This document shows positions 32,643-43,721 of a stretch of 44,865 nt of DNA, piece after piece. Numbering within the stretch: position 1 is the first letter of the stretch; each line of letters starts with the position of its first letter. The position numbers and the translations under genes were made by a program. Below the pieces are notes generated by a model, which saw only the letters and a program-made list of their open reading frames with translations, was not told where the DNA came from and made no database searches. The stretch comes from Methylobacterium sp. Leaf108 (GTDB lineage: Bacteria > Pseudomonadota > Alphaproteobacteria > Rhizobiales > Beijerinckiaceae). The stretch covers positions 1 through 44,865 of the forward strand of contig NZ_LMND01000035.1 in NCBI RefSeq assembly GCF_001423265.1. The letters run 5' to 3'.

Positions 32643-33815
32643 ATGCAGGCTTCCCGTCTTCCCCGGGCCTATCTCGACCACAACGCGACCTCGCCGGTTC
32701 ACCCGGAGGTCGCGGCAGCGGTGGCGCGCGCCCTGGCGATGCCCGGGAACCCGTCCTCGATCCATGCGGAGGGCCGCGCCGCCCGCGCCGCCCTGGAGGA
32801 GGCCCGCGCCGCGGTGGCGGCCCTGGTCGGGGCGGCCGCCAAGCGGGTGGTGTTCACGAGCGGCGGGACCGAGGCGGCCAACGCGGTCCTGTCCGGCGCC
32901 CTCGTGCGCCGGGACGGGATCGCCCCGACCCGGCTCCTAATCGGCGCCACCGAGCACCCCTGCGTCCTGCACGGCCACCGCTTCGCGCCCGCCCGGGTCG
33001 GGGTGATTCCCGTGGACGCCGCCGGTCTCATCCGCCTCGACGCGCTGGAAGCGGCGCTCGCGGAGTGGTGCGGCGAGGACGTGCTCGTCTCCGTCCAGGC
33101 CGCCAACAACGAGACCGGGGTGATCCAGCCCCTCGACGCGGTGATTGCGCTCGCCCGCGCCCACGGGCGCGCCCTCGTCCACAGCGACGCGGTCCAGGCG
33201 GTGGGCAAGATCCCGGTCGATACGGCGGGTCTCGATGCGCTGACGCTGTCGGGCCACAAGTTCGCGGCCCCCAAGGGGGTCGGGGCGATCGTGCTCGGGG
33301 ACGGCGTCGGCCTCGACGGCCCGTTCCTGCGCGGCGGCGGTCAGGAAGGGCGCCTGCGCGCGGGCACCGAGAACCTGCCGGGGATCGTCGGCCTCGGCGT
33401 GGCGGCCCGGCTCGCGGGCGAACGGCTGGCGGCGAACGCGGACGTCGTGCCGGCTTGGCGCGACCGGATCGAGGCGGGCCTGTACGCCCTGGCGCCGGAC
33501 CTCGTGGTGTTCGGCCAGGGCGCGCCACGCCTGCCCAACACGCTTCAGTTCGCCGTGCCGGGTCTCACGGCGGAGTCCGCGATCATCGCCCTCGATCTCG
33601 CCGGGCTCGCGGTCTCGTCGGGCTCGGCCTGCGCATCGGGCAAGGTCGCACGCTCCCACGTGCTCGCGGCGATGGGCGTCGGCCCTGCGCTGGCCGCGGG
33701 GGCGCTGCGCGTCAGTCTCGGGTGGAACAGCGTGGAAAGCGACGTCACGCGCGCCCTTGTCACCTTAGAACGGCTCATCGCCGCCCTATATCACCGGCAG
33801 GGTCGCGCGGCATGA
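32643..33815 (+). CDS. Cysteine desulfurase, NifS/IscS-like (first gene of SUF operon)
   Basis: A 390-residue PLP enzyme that takes sulfur from cysteine as a persulfide. Lys206 in LSGHKFAAPKG holds PLP, and Cys330 in SSGSACASGKVARSHVL is the active cysteine on a flexible loop, the group-I (NifS/IscS) wording that differs from the second desulfurase downstream. N-terminal AYLDHNATSPVHPEV and TEHPCVLHG, VQAANNETGVIQPL and HSDAVQAVGKIPVDT are standard. Earlier in-frame ATGs at 32598 and 32553 exist; 32643 is used because homology to the family begins there. A 69-bp spacer with a hairpin separates it from sufB. Confidence 0.93.
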   Translation: MQASRLPRAYLDHNATSPVHPEVAAAVARALAMPGNPSSIHAEGRAARAALEEARAAVAALVGAAAKRVVFTSGGTEAANAVLSGALVRRDGIAPTRLLIGATEHPCVLHGHRFAPARVGVIPVDAAGLIRLDALEAALAEWCGEDVLVSVQAANNETGVIQPLDAVIALARAHGRALVHSDAVQAVGKIPVDTAGLDALTLSGHKFAAPKGVGAIVLGDGVGLDGPFLRGGGQEGRLRAGTENLPGIVGLGVAARLAGERLAANADVVPAWRDRIEAGLYALAPDLVVFGQGAPRLPNTLQFAVPGLTAESAIIALDLAGLAVSSGSACASGKVARSHVLAAMGVGPALAAGALRVSLGWNSVESDVTRALVTLERLIAALYHRQGRAA

Positions 33816-33846
33816 TCGCCGCCGTCCACGCCATCCGTTTGCAAAC

Positions 33847-33867
33847 CCCCGGCCCTTGAAGCCGGGG
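33847..33867 (+). other. Hairpin between the first desulfurase gene and sufB
   Basis: CCCCGGC at 33847-33853 pairs with GCCGGGG at 33861-33867 around a 7-nt loop, 17 bases before the sufB start codon and just before its AGGAG site. No U-tract follows, so it may tune stability or translation instead of ending transcription. Confidence 0.5.
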
Positions 33868-33884
33868 CGGTCAGGAGACGTCCC

Positions 33885-35354
<1,470 letters not shown>

Positions 35355-35364
35355 CGAGGACGCC

Positions 35365-35622
35365 ATGGCCTTCGCGTTCGACACCCTCAAGTTCACCCAG
35401 CGCCTCGAACAGGTGGGTGTCGGGCGCGAGCAGGCCATTGCTCATGCCGAGTTGGCGCGGGACATGATCCTTGCTGACTCCGCCACCAAGGCGGATTTGA
35501 ACGAACTGAAGAAAGAGATCGACGCATCGTTGCGTGAACTCGAACTCCGAATGACCGTGAAGCTTGGTGCGATTATTGGCGCTGCTGTCGCCGTGATCGC
35601 GGCTCTTCAAAAATTCTTCTGA
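35365..35622 (+). CDS. DUF1640/CCDC90-like coiled-coil membrane protein inside the SUF operon
   Basis: An 85-residue protein with a head FDTLKFTQRLEQVGVGREQAIAHAELARDMI, a coiled-coil segment TKADLNELKKEIDASLRELELRM (about 41-63) and a C-terminal membrane span VKLGAIIGAAVAVIAALQKFF. This is the build of bacterial DUF1640 proteins, relatives of the mitochondrial CCDC90/MCUR1 family. It begins ten bases after sufB stops with GAGGAC before its ATG, and ends 56 bases before sufC, so it should be co-transcribed. Codons such as GCT, CTT, ATT, CAA and AAA are commoner here than in the suf genes, which hints at acquisition. No role in Fe-S assembly is known. Confidence 0.8.
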   Translation: MAFAFDTLKFTQRLEQVGVGREQAIAHAELARDMILADSATKADLNELKKEIDASLRELELRMTVKLGAIIGAAVAVIAALQKFF

Positions 35623-35678
35623 CGCTTCGACCCCATTCGCGCGTCGGCGTCATGCATCGAAATCGGGACTAAACTTCA

Positions 35679-36431
35679 ATGATCGAAATCAAGAACCTCA
35701 CCGTCGCCATCGAGGACAAGCAGATCCTCAACGGGCTCAATCTGACCGTGAACGACGGCGAGGTCGCTGCCATCATGGGGCCGAACGGCTCGGGCAAGTC
35801 GACCCTGTCCTACGTCATCGCCGGCAAGGAGGATTACGAGGTCACCAGCGGCGAGATCCTGCTCGACGGCGTCAACATCCTCGAGATGAGCCCCGACGAG
35901 CGCGCGGCCTCGGGCGTGTTCCTCGCCTTCCAGTACCCGCTGGAAATTCCCGGCGTCGGCACCATGACCTTCCTCAAGGCGACCCTCAACGCCCAGCGCC
36001 GGGCGCGCGGCGAGGGCGAGCTCTCGACCCCCGACTTCATCCGCAAGGTGAACGCGGCTGCCGAGAAGCTGGAGATCAACAAGGAGATGCTCAAGCGCGC
36101 CCTCAACGTCGGGTTCTCCGGCGGCGAGAAGAAGCGCATGGAGATCCTGCAGATGGCGCTCCTCGAGCCGAAGTTCTGCGTGCTCGACGAGACCGATTCC
36201 GGCCTCGACATCGATGCCCTGCGCATCGTCTCGGAAGGCGTGAACGCGCTGCGCGCGCAGGGCCGCTCTTTCCTCGTCATCACCCACTACCAGCGCCTGC
36301 TCGACTACATCGTGCCGGACGTGGTCCACGTCATGTCGCAGGGGCGCATCGTGAAGTCCGGCGACAAGGACTTGGCCAAGGCCCTCGAAGCCTCCGGCTA
36401 CGCCGAGTACCGCACGGGCGAGGCCGCCTGA
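35679..36431 (+). CDS. sufC: Fe-S cluster assembly ATPase SufC
   Basis: A 250-residue ABC-type ATPase that energises the SufBCD scaffold; it is cytosolic and lacks membrane domains. Walker A is MGPNGSGKSTLSYVIAG (33-49), the signature FSGGEKKRMEILQMALLEPKF (near 146), Walker B CVLDETDSGLDIDAL (near 166), and the switch histidine is in LVITHYQRLLDYI. The E-T-D-S-G-L-D wording after Walker B is specific to SufC. There is one base between its stop and the sufD ATG, so the two are tightly coupled. The 56-bp spacer before it carries no obvious strong ribosome site. Confidence 0.97.
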   Translation: MIEIKNLTVAIEDKQILNGLNLTVNDGEVAAIMGPNGSGKSTLSYVIAGKEDYEVTSGEILLDGVNILEMSPDERAASGVFLAFQYPLEIPGVGTMTFLKATLNAQRRARGEGELSTPDFIRKVNAAAEKLEINKEMLKRALNVGFSGGEKKRMEILQMALLEPKFCVLDETDSGLDIDALRIVSEGVNALRAQGRSFLVITHYQRLLDYIVPDVVHVMSQGRIVKSGDKDLAKALEASGYAEYRTGEAA

Positions 36432-36432
36432 G

Positions 36433-37755
36433 ATGGCCGACATCACTCCGCTCCGCACCGCGGCCGAGACCGGCCTGTCGAAGCTCTTCGAAGCCACGAA
36501 GATGAAGTACCCCACGGGCGTGTCGATCGCCCGCGAGGAGGCGTTCCGCTACTTCGAGGCGGTGGGCCTGCCGACCCGGCGGGTCGAAGCCTTCAAGTAT
36601 ACGGACCTGCGCTCCGCGTTCCGCGATGCCGCCCATCCGGCGGAAATGCCATCGGCCGAGGTCGCCAAGGCGGCGTCCGCCGAGGCCAAGGGCTTTGCGG
36701 GGATCGAGGCGGTCCGGCTCACGTTCGTCAACGGACACCTGATCGAGGCGGAATCCGACCTCGGACGCATCCCGGCCGGCATCACCGTGACGCCGCTGAC
36801 GCGGGCCCTCACGGAGGGGCATGCCCTCCTCGACCAGCTGACGCCCGTGCGCCAGGCCTCGGAGAACGCGATCTATCAGCTCAACACCGCCTTCCTGGCG
36901 GATGGCGCGCTGATCGCGGTGGAGGCCGGAGCCAAGGTCGAGGCGCCGCTGCACCTGCGCTTCGTCGGCACCGGGCCTGACGCCTATTCCACCGCCACCC
37001 GGGTCTTGGTGACGTTGGGGGAGGGTGCCGAGGCGCTGATCCTGGAGAGCCACGAGGGACCGGACGGCGTCGCCTACCAGCTCAACGACGCCGTCGACGT
37101 GGTGGTGGCCGATGGGGCCACTTTCCGGCACGCCCGCCTCAACGCGGAAGGGCGCGAGGCGGTGGCGCTGTCGACGCTGTCGGTCAAGCTCGGGGCCGCC
37201 TCGGCGGTGGAGACCGCCAACGTGGTGGTGGGCGCCGTGCTCTCGCGCCATCAGGTCTACCTGAACTTCGCGGGAGCCGATGGCCGCGCGGTGGTCAATG
37301 GTGCTGCCATGCTCAACGGCAAGCAGCTCGCCGACACCACGTTCCTCGCCGACCACGCCGCCACCGGAGGAATCAGCCGCGAGCTGTTCAAGACCGTGGT
37401 GGATGGGGCCGCCACCGGCGTGTTCCAGGGGAAGATCATCGTCCAGCAGGCGGCCCAGCAGACCGACGGCAAGATGATGTCGGCCTGCCTCATCCTGTCC
37501 GACGAGGGCCAGATGATGAACAAGCCCGAGCTCGAGATCTTCGCCGACGACGTCGCCTGCGGCCACGGCGCCACCTGCGGCGCCCTGGACGACGACCTCC
37601 TGTTCTACCTCATGCAGCGCGGGCTGCCGAAGGCGGAAGCCGAGAGCCTGCTCGTGCAGGCGTTTCTGGGCGCCGCCATCGAGTCGGTGAGCCACGAGGG
37701 CGCGCGCGAAGCGCTGATCGGCACCGTCGAGGCGTGGCTGAAAGCGCGGGGCTAA
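36433..37755 (+). CDS. sufD: Fe-S cluster assembly protein SufD
   Basis: A 440-residue paralogue of SufB. The N-terminal part includes PTRRVEAFKYTDLRSAFRDA, the usual 'R-x-E-x-W/F-K-Y-T-x-L' motif. The beta-helix core and C-terminus carry VVVGAVLSRHQVYLNFAGADGRAVVNGAAMLNGKQLADTTF, DGAATGVFQGKIIVQQAAQQTDGKMMSACLILSDEGQMMNKPELEIFADDVACGHGATCGALDDDLLFYLMQRGLPKAEAESLLVQAF. The conserved H-x-A-T-x-G/C-x-L/A-D-x-D block is intact. It forms the SufBC2D complex. A hairpin and a palindromic repeat follow before sufS. Confidence 0.96.
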   Translation: MADITPLRTAAETGLSKLFEATKMKYPTGVSIAREEAFRYFEAVGLPTRRVEAFKYTDLRSAFRDAAHPAEMPSAEVAKAASAEAKGFAGIEAVRLTFVNGHLIEAESDLGRIPAGITVTPLTRALTEGHALLDQLTPVRQASENAIYQLNTAFLADGALIAVEAGAKVEAPLHLRFVGTGPDAYSTATRVLVTLGEGAEALILESHEGPDGVAYQLNDAVDVVVADGATFRHARLNAEGREAVALSTLSVKLGAASAVETANVVVGAVLSRHQVYLNFAGADGRAVVNGAAMLNGKQLADTTFLADHAATGGISRELFKTVVDGAATGVFQGKIIVQQAAQQTDGKMMSACLILSDEGQMMNKPELEIFADDVACGHGATCGALDDDLLFYLMQRGLPKAEAESLLVQAFLGAAIESVSHEGAREALIGTVEAWLKARG

Positions 37756-37762
37756 AGAAAAT

Positions 37763-37796
37763 CGCAGACCGACCTCGAAAGCGAGGCCGATCTGCG
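37763..37796 (+). terminator. Hairpin after sufD
   Basis: CGCAGACCGACCTCG at 37763-37777 pairs with 37782-37796 at 13 of 15 positions around an AAAG loop. It starts seven bases beyond the sufD stop codon. Since sufS and later genes are downstream without a clear new promoter, it may give partial termination or mark an RNA end. Confidence 0.55.
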
Positions 37797-37805
37797 GATG
37801 CCCGA

Positions 37806-37940
37806 CCCACCCCGCGACCTCATCCTGAGGTGCCCAAGCGCAGCGGAGGCCTCGCAGGAGGTCCCCCGTTCGCGCGGCGGGTTCTGGAGCCCTCGGTCGA
37901 GGCTGCTTTGCAGCGCCTCGGGATGAGGGACAGGGTGGGT
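37806..37940. repeat. Palindromic intergenic element between sufD and sufS
   Basis: The ends form a long imperfect inverted repeat: CCCACCCC and ACCTCATCCTGAGGTGC on the left (about 37806-37834), GCGCCTCGGGATGAGGG and CAGGGTGGG on the right (about 37914-37940). The middle, about 80 bp, has no reading frame of note. CCTCATCCTGAGG-type cores are widespread dispersed elements in alphaproteobacterial genomes, so I take this to be a REP/BIME-like repeat. Confidence 0.65.
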
Positions 37941-37974
37941 TCGTCACCCGACTCCTGTTTTGGAAAGTCGAGAC

Positions 37975-39219
37975 ATGAACGCACCCGTTCCATCCGCCCC
38001 CTACGACGTCCAGGCGATCCGGGCCGAGTTCCCGATCCTCGCCCAGAAGGTCTACGGCAAGCCCCTGGTTTATCTCGACAACGCGGCCTCGTCGCAAAAA
38101 CCGCGCGCGGTGATCGACGCGATGGTGGCCTGCATGGAGACGGGCTACGCCAACGTCCATCGCGGGCTGCACTTCATGGCGAACGCCGCCACCGAGGGGT
38201 TCGAGGGCGCGCGCGAGACCACGCGCCAGTTCCTCAACGCCGGGTCCACCGACGAGATCGTCTTCACCCGCAACGCCACGGAGGCCTACAACCTCGTGGC
38301 CTCGTCCATGGGCCTGATGGGCCAGATCGGGGAGGGGGACGAAATCATCCTCTCGATCATGGAGCACCATTCCAACATCGTGCCCTGGCACTTCTTGCGC
38401 GAGCGGCGCGGTGCGGTGATCAAGTGGGCGCCCGTGGACGACGAGGGCAACTTCTTGCTCGAAGAGTACGAGAAGCTGTTCTCGCCCCGCACCAGGATGG
38501 TGGCGATCACCCACATGTCGAACGTGCTCGGCACGGTGACGCCCGCGGCCGAGATCGTGCGCATCGCCCATGCCCACGGCGTGCCGGTGCTCCTCGACGG
38601 TGCCCAGAGCGCGGTCCACGGGCGCATCGACGTGAAGGCGCTCGATTGCGACTTCTTCGTCTTCACCGGCCACAAGGTCTACGGACCGACGGGTATCGGT
38701 GTGCTCTACGGCAAGAAGGAATGGCTGGAGCGGCTACCGCCCTACCAGGGCGGCGGCGAGATGATCCGCACGGTCGGGGAGGATTTCGTCACCTACAACG
38801 ACCCGCCCCACCGGTTCGAGGCGGGCACGCCGGCGATCGTCGAGGCGGTGGGCCTCGGCGCGGCGCTGGAGTTCATGATGACCCTGGGCCGCGAAAAGAT
38901 CGCGGCGCACGAAGCTTCGTTGCTCGCCTACGCGCAGGAGCGCCTCGGGGCGATGAACTCCGTACGGATGATCGGCACCGCCAAGGGCAAGGGCGGCGTC
39001 ATCGCCTTCGAGATGAAGGGCGCGCATGCCCACGACATCGCCACCGTGATCGACCGCTACGGCGTGGCGATCCGGGCCGGCACCCATTGCGCCATGCCTT
39101 TGCTCACCCGGTTCGGCGCGACCTCCACCTGTCGCGCCTCGTTCGGGCTGTATAATACCCGTGACGAGGTAGACGTCCTCGCCGAGGCCCTGGCCAAGGC
39201 CGAGATGATGTTCGCCTGA
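37975..39219 (+). CDS. sufS: Cysteine desulfurase SufS
   Basis: A 414-residue group-II cysteine desulfurase. Lys234 in FVFTGHKVYGPTGIGVLYGK binds PLP and Cys372 in AIRAGTHCAMPLLTRFG is the persulfide cysteine on the short loop typical of SufS. YLDNAASSQKPRAVIDAM at the N-terminus and SIMEHHSNIVPWHFL are standard. It usually works with a SufE or SufU sulfur acceptor, neither of which is seen in this window. ATG 37975 is used; a TTG five codons upstream is possible. It follows the palindromic repeat and is separated from sufT by two hairpins. Confidence 0.96.
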   Translation: MNAPVPSAPYDVQAIRAEFPILAQKVYGKPLVYLDNAASSQKPRAVIDAMVACMETGYANVHRGLHFMANAATEGFEGARETTRQFLNAGSTDEIVFTRNATEAYNLVASSMGLMGQIGEGDEIILSIMEHHSNIVPWHFLRERRGAVIKWAPVDDEGNFLLEEYEKLFSPRTRMVAITHMSNVLGTVTPAAEIVRIAHAHGVPVLLDGAQSAVHGRIDVKALDCDFFVFTGHKVYGPTGIGVLYGKKEWLERLPPYQGGGEMIRTVGEDFVTYNDPPHRFEAGTPAIVEAVGLGAALEFMMTLGREKIAAHEASLLAYAQERLGAMNSVRMIGTAKGKGGVIAFEMKGAHAHDIATVIDRYGVAIRAGTHCAMPLLTRFGATSTCRASFGLYNTRDEVDVLAEALAKAEMMFA

Positions 39220-39264
39220 CGTTCGACATCCCGGCGGCAGGCCCGCCATACGCGCGACAGCGCG

Positions 39265-39309
39265 CCGCCGCGCATGCGGCGGACGGCGCGGATCGACAAA
39301 CGATCCGCG
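39265..39309 (+). other. Two consecutive hairpins between sufS and sufT
   Basis: First stem CCGCCGC (39265-39271) with GCGGCGG (39276-39282) around GCAT; second stem CGCGGATCG (39287-39295) with CGATCCGCG (39301-39309) around ACAAA. The second ends 19 bases before the sufT ATG. They may limit read-through into sufT/sufA or stabilise the upstream message. Confidence 0.55.
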
Positions 39310-39328
39310 ACCTCACGAGGACAGGACC

Positions 39329-39709
39329 ATGAGCGACGCCGCCATCACCGGCGGGGCCAACACCCCCGCCATCGCCACCGCCTCGGCGATCCCGCCCGAG
39401 GAGCTCGACCGCCTGACCGACGACATCGTCGCGGCCTTGAAGAGCGTCTACGATCCCGAGATCCCGGCCGACATCTACGAGCTCGGCCTGATCTACAAGG
39501 TCGACATCGCCGACGACCGCAAGGTCGCCATCGACATGACGCTGACCGCCCCGGGCTGCCCGGTGGCCGGCGAGATGCCGGGTTGGGTCGAGACGGCGGT
39601 GGCCGCCGTGCCGGGCGTCCAATCCTGTGCCGTCACCATGGTCTTCGATCCCCCGTGGGACCAGAGCCGCATGTCCGACGAGGCCAGGATCGCGCTGGAC
39701 ATGTGGTGA
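39329..39709 (+). CDS. sufT: SUF system protein SufT (DUF59/MIP18 family)
   Basis: A 126-residue protein with an N-terminal low-complexity leader of about 20 residues and a DUF59 domain: LTDDIVAALKSVYDPEIPADIYELGLIYKVDIADDRKVAIDMTLTAPGCPVAGEMPGWVETAVAAVPGVQSCAVTMVFDPPWDQSRMSDEARIALDMW. The DPE-I-P-x-x-I-x-E-L-G-L motif and the conserved cysteine in APGCPVA are present. SufT-type proteins help mature or deliver Fe-S clusters, especially when iron is short; human MIP18/CIAO2 is a relative. GAGGACAGG precedes the ATG. Convergent with the Uma2 gene. Confidence 0.94.
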   Translation: MSDAAITGGANTPAIATASAIPPEELDRLTDDIVAALKSVYDPEIPADIYELGLIYKVDIADDRKVAIDMTLTAPGCPVAGEMPGWVETAVAAVPGVQSCAVTMVFDPPWDQSRMSDEARIALDMW

Positions 39710-39727
39710 CCGCCGCGAGGGTCGGCC

Positions 39728-40324
39728 TCAGGCGCCCGTCGCCACGTTGCGCCGCGGCGCGAAGGTCAGACCCTCATAGACCTCGGCGAGCGCGAGCCGC
39801 GCGCCGATGGCGGGAAGGTCGATGATCGCGTCGACGCCTTCGAAGGTTGCAATCGCCCAGACATCCCCCTGGCGGGCATAGAGCAGGGCCTGGGGCTTCA
39901 GCGTCTCGACGAGCAGAATGTAGGCAAGCGTCGGATGGCGCTTGTACTCTTCGAGCTTGCGCGCCCGGTCGACGGCCGTCGTCGACGGCGAGGCCACTTC
40001 GACGACGAGTTTCGGTTCCCGGGCCTCGTAGGTGTCGGGGACCAGAGCCGCGCATTCCACCATCACGTCGGGCCGTCGAAGGTCCATGATGCTGGTGCGG
40101 ATCGCGACATCGGCTGTCGTCGGCCGGCAGGGTGTGCCCTTCAGTTGCGTTCCCAGACTGATGATGATGTTCACCGTCGCCTGGTCGTGCTGCAGGCTCG
40201 CCCCCGTCATCATGCGGTGCCGGGGTACGGGATGGCCGTCGATGAGTTCGTAGAGTTCGTCCTGGTCGCGCTGCCAGGCGAAGAATTCCTCTGGCGTCAT
40301 GATTCGGCGCGCGGCGTCTGCCAT
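39728..40324 (-). CDS. Uma2-family putative endonuclease
   Basis: A 198-residue protein of the Uma2 (DUF820) family, related to PD-(D/E)XK nucleases. The fold motifs are DLRRPDVMVECAALV and REPKLVVEVASPSTTAVDRARKLEEYKRH, where PD, the glutamate of VVEV and the following D-R-x-x-K-x-x-x-Y are family-specific. GGGAGGACC lies before the ATG at 40324. It is on the opposite strand between sufT and sufA, so it interrupts an otherwise plus-strand Fe-S operon; base composition is lower in GC than in the suf genes. Uma2 genes are common mobile-looking singletons with no proven function. Confidence 0.88.
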   Translation of the reverse strand: MADAARRIMTPEEFFAWQRDQDELYELIDGHPVPRHRMMTGASLQHDQATVNIIISLGTQLKGTPCRPTTADVAIRTSIMDLRRPDVMVECAALVPDTYEAREPKLVVEVASPSTTAVDRARKLEEYKRHPTLAYILLVETLKPQALLYARQGDVWAIATFEGVDAIIDLPAIGARLALAEVYEGLTFAPRRNVATGA

Positions 40325-40475
40325 AAGGTCCTCCCACCACGGGTGGACGATACCACAAGGCGGCGACGTCTGCCGCATCACGGCAGTGGACCGCGCCATC
40401 CGCGATCCTTATCTTGCGGGATGGACGATCACCCTCAACCGCCCGGACCTTGAACCCGGCTGCCGGAGAGACACC

Positions 40476-40853
40476 ATGGCTTCCAAGTTCCAGGTCCTGT
40501 CGCTGACCGACGCGGCCGCAGACCGCATCAAGGCGATCATCGCCGATGCCGACCGGCCCATCGCCGGCCTGCGCGTCGGCGTGAAGAACGGCGGCTGCGC
40601 CGGCATGTCCTACACGATGGAATACGCCGACGGCCCCAACCCCGGCGAGGACAAGGTCGAGGATCGCGGCGTCACCGTGTTCGTCGACCCCAAGGCGCTG
40701 CTGTTCCTGCTCGGGACGCAGATGGACTTCCAGACCTCGAAGCTGTCGTCCCAGTTCGTGTTCAACAACCCGAACCAGACCTCGGCCTGCGGCTGCGGCG
40801 AGTCCGTGGCGATCACGCCGGTCAATCCGGAGATGATGCGCGCCTTCGCCTGA
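40476..40853 (+). CDS. sufA: A-type Fe-S carrier SufA
   Basis: A 125-residue A-type carrier of the HesB/IscA family. The three cluster-binding cysteines are present: one in VGVKNGGCAGMSYTMEYAD and two in the C-terminal ACGCGES. FQVLSLTDAAADRIKAIIADADRPIAGLRVGV at the N-terminus is standard. It receives clusters from SufBCD and passes them to target enzymes. GGAGAG precedes the ATG. Because an opposite-strand gene lies between it and sufT, it may need its own promoter, for which I see no clear candidate in the 150 bp upstream. Confidence 0.95.
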   Translation: MASKFQVLSLTDAAADRIKAIIADADRPIAGLRVGVKNGGCAGMSYTMEYADGPNPGEDKVEDRGVTVFVDPKALLFLLGTQMDFQTSKLSSQFVFNNPNQTSACGCGESVAITPVNPEMMRAFA

Positions 40854-40859
40854 CCGGCG

Positions 40860-41942
40860 TCAGGCCACGTCGGGCAAGTCGAGGGATTCGGGCGCGGCGG
40901 TGTCGTCCACCGTGCGGTTGCGGCCGTCGCGCTTGGCTAGGAACATGCAGATGTCGGCCCGCTCCAGGAGCGAGGCCGGCGTCTCTCCCCTGCGGGCGGT
41001 CGCCACCCCGAGCGAGATCGTGATCTTACCCAGCGACTCGCCGGTGGACCGCTTGACGAGTTCGCGGCCCATCACGCTGGTGCGGACCTTTTCCGCGATC
41101 TCCACCGCCGCGGCGCGATCGGTCTCGGGCAGCAGGATGCCGAACTCCTCTCCGCCGAAGCGCGCCAGGGTCGCCCGGCCCTTGACGTGCTCGCGCATCA
41201 CGATCGCCACCAGCCGCAGCACCTGATCGCCGGTGAGGTGACCGTAGAGATCGTTGAACCGCTTGAAGAAGTCGACGTCGATCACGACGAGGCTGGCCGG
41301 CGCGCCCTGGCGGGCGGCACCTTCCACGAGCTTGCCCAGCGAATCCTCGAAGTGCTTGCGGTTGGCCAGCCCGGTGAGCGAGTCGGTGAGGCTCTCGATC
41401 CGGGTCGCCTCCAGCGCCTCGCGCAGGGTCTCGATCTCGCCGCGGCTGTCGCGCATGCGCGCCTCGAGGGTGCGGTTGTTGGCCGACACCTCGCGGGTGG
41501 TTGTCACCAGGGCGGCCACGATCTCGCGCACGCGGGTGCGGTTGAGGCCGGAGCCGTCGAGGTCGATCGACAGGGCCTTGAGCGATTCCCCGTACTGCGC
41601 GGTCGAGCCGAGGGAGAGGTCGAGCACCTCCATGATGCCCTCGATCTCGGCGAGCACGTTGGTGCTCGTCCGCTCGGCTTCGGTGGAGAGGCGGCGGCCG
41701 TCGAGATAGGTCTCGTAGAGGGAGTCGATGTCGGTGTCGGTGAGGTTGCCCTGCTGCGCGGTGAGACGCTTGATGGCATCGTTCATGAGGGGCTGCGCCC
41801 CCGCGACGTAGGTGTACCAGACCGTGTAGGCGCGTGGCGTGGCGGAGGAACCGTAATCGCGCATCAGTTCGTTCGCCCGCTCGGCCAGGGCGAAGGTTCG
41901 TTCCCGGTCTCCATGGGGGGCGCTGCTCATCCGCTCGACCAT
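40860..41942 (-). CDS. GGDEF-domain diguanylate cyclase
   Basis: A 360-residue soluble protein. The first 175 residues are helical with no named domain (LAERANELMRDYGSSATPRAYTVWYTYVAGAQPLMNDAIKRL, then a likely coiled coil up to LREALEATRIESLTD). The C-terminal GGDEF domain has SLTGLANRKHFEDSL, VIDVDFFKRFNDLYGHLTGDQVLR and the active-site loop RFGGEEFGIL (about 262-271), so it should make cyclic di-GMP. The allosteric I-site (R-x-x-D five residues before GGEEF) reads RATL, so product inhibition is probably missing. No signal peptide or membrane span. Convergent with sufA, seven bases apart. Confidence 0.92.
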   Translation of the reverse strand: MVERMSSAPHGDRERTFALAERANELMRDYGSSATPRAYTVWYTYVAGAQPLMNDAIKRLTAQQGNLTDTDIDSLYETYLDGRRLSTEAERTSTNVLAEIEGIMEVLDLSLGSTAQYGESLKALSIDLDGSGLNRTRVREIVAALVTTTREVSANNRTLEARMRDSRGEIETLREALEATRIESLTDSLTGLANRKHFEDSLGKLVEGAARQGAPASLVVIDVDFFKRFNDLYGHLTGDQVLRLVAIVMREHVKGRATLARFGGEEFGILLPETDRAAAVEIAEKVRTSVMGRELVKRSTGESLGKITISLGVATARRGETPASLLERADICMFLAKRDGRNRTVDDTAAPESLDLPDVA

Positions 41943-42041
41943 CCGCTGACGACGATCCGGCGCGTTGGTGAGCCGTGTCTCGAGTCGACCTCAGGATGTG
42001 GGACGATGGTGGAGATCGCGTTAAGGCGACCGGCCAAGCTT

Positions 42042-42065
42042 CTCCCCGCCGCATCGGGCGGGGAG
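42042..42065. terminator. Terminator after the DEAD-box helicase gene
   Basis: CTCCCCGCC at 42042-42050 pairs with GGCGGGGAG at 42057-42065 around GCATCG. It lies 16 bases beyond the helicase stop codon (minus strand) and before the diguanylate cyclase gene. Confidence 0.65.
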
Positions 42066-42080
42066 CGATATGGGTCGCGC

Positions 42081-43721
<1,641 letters not shown>

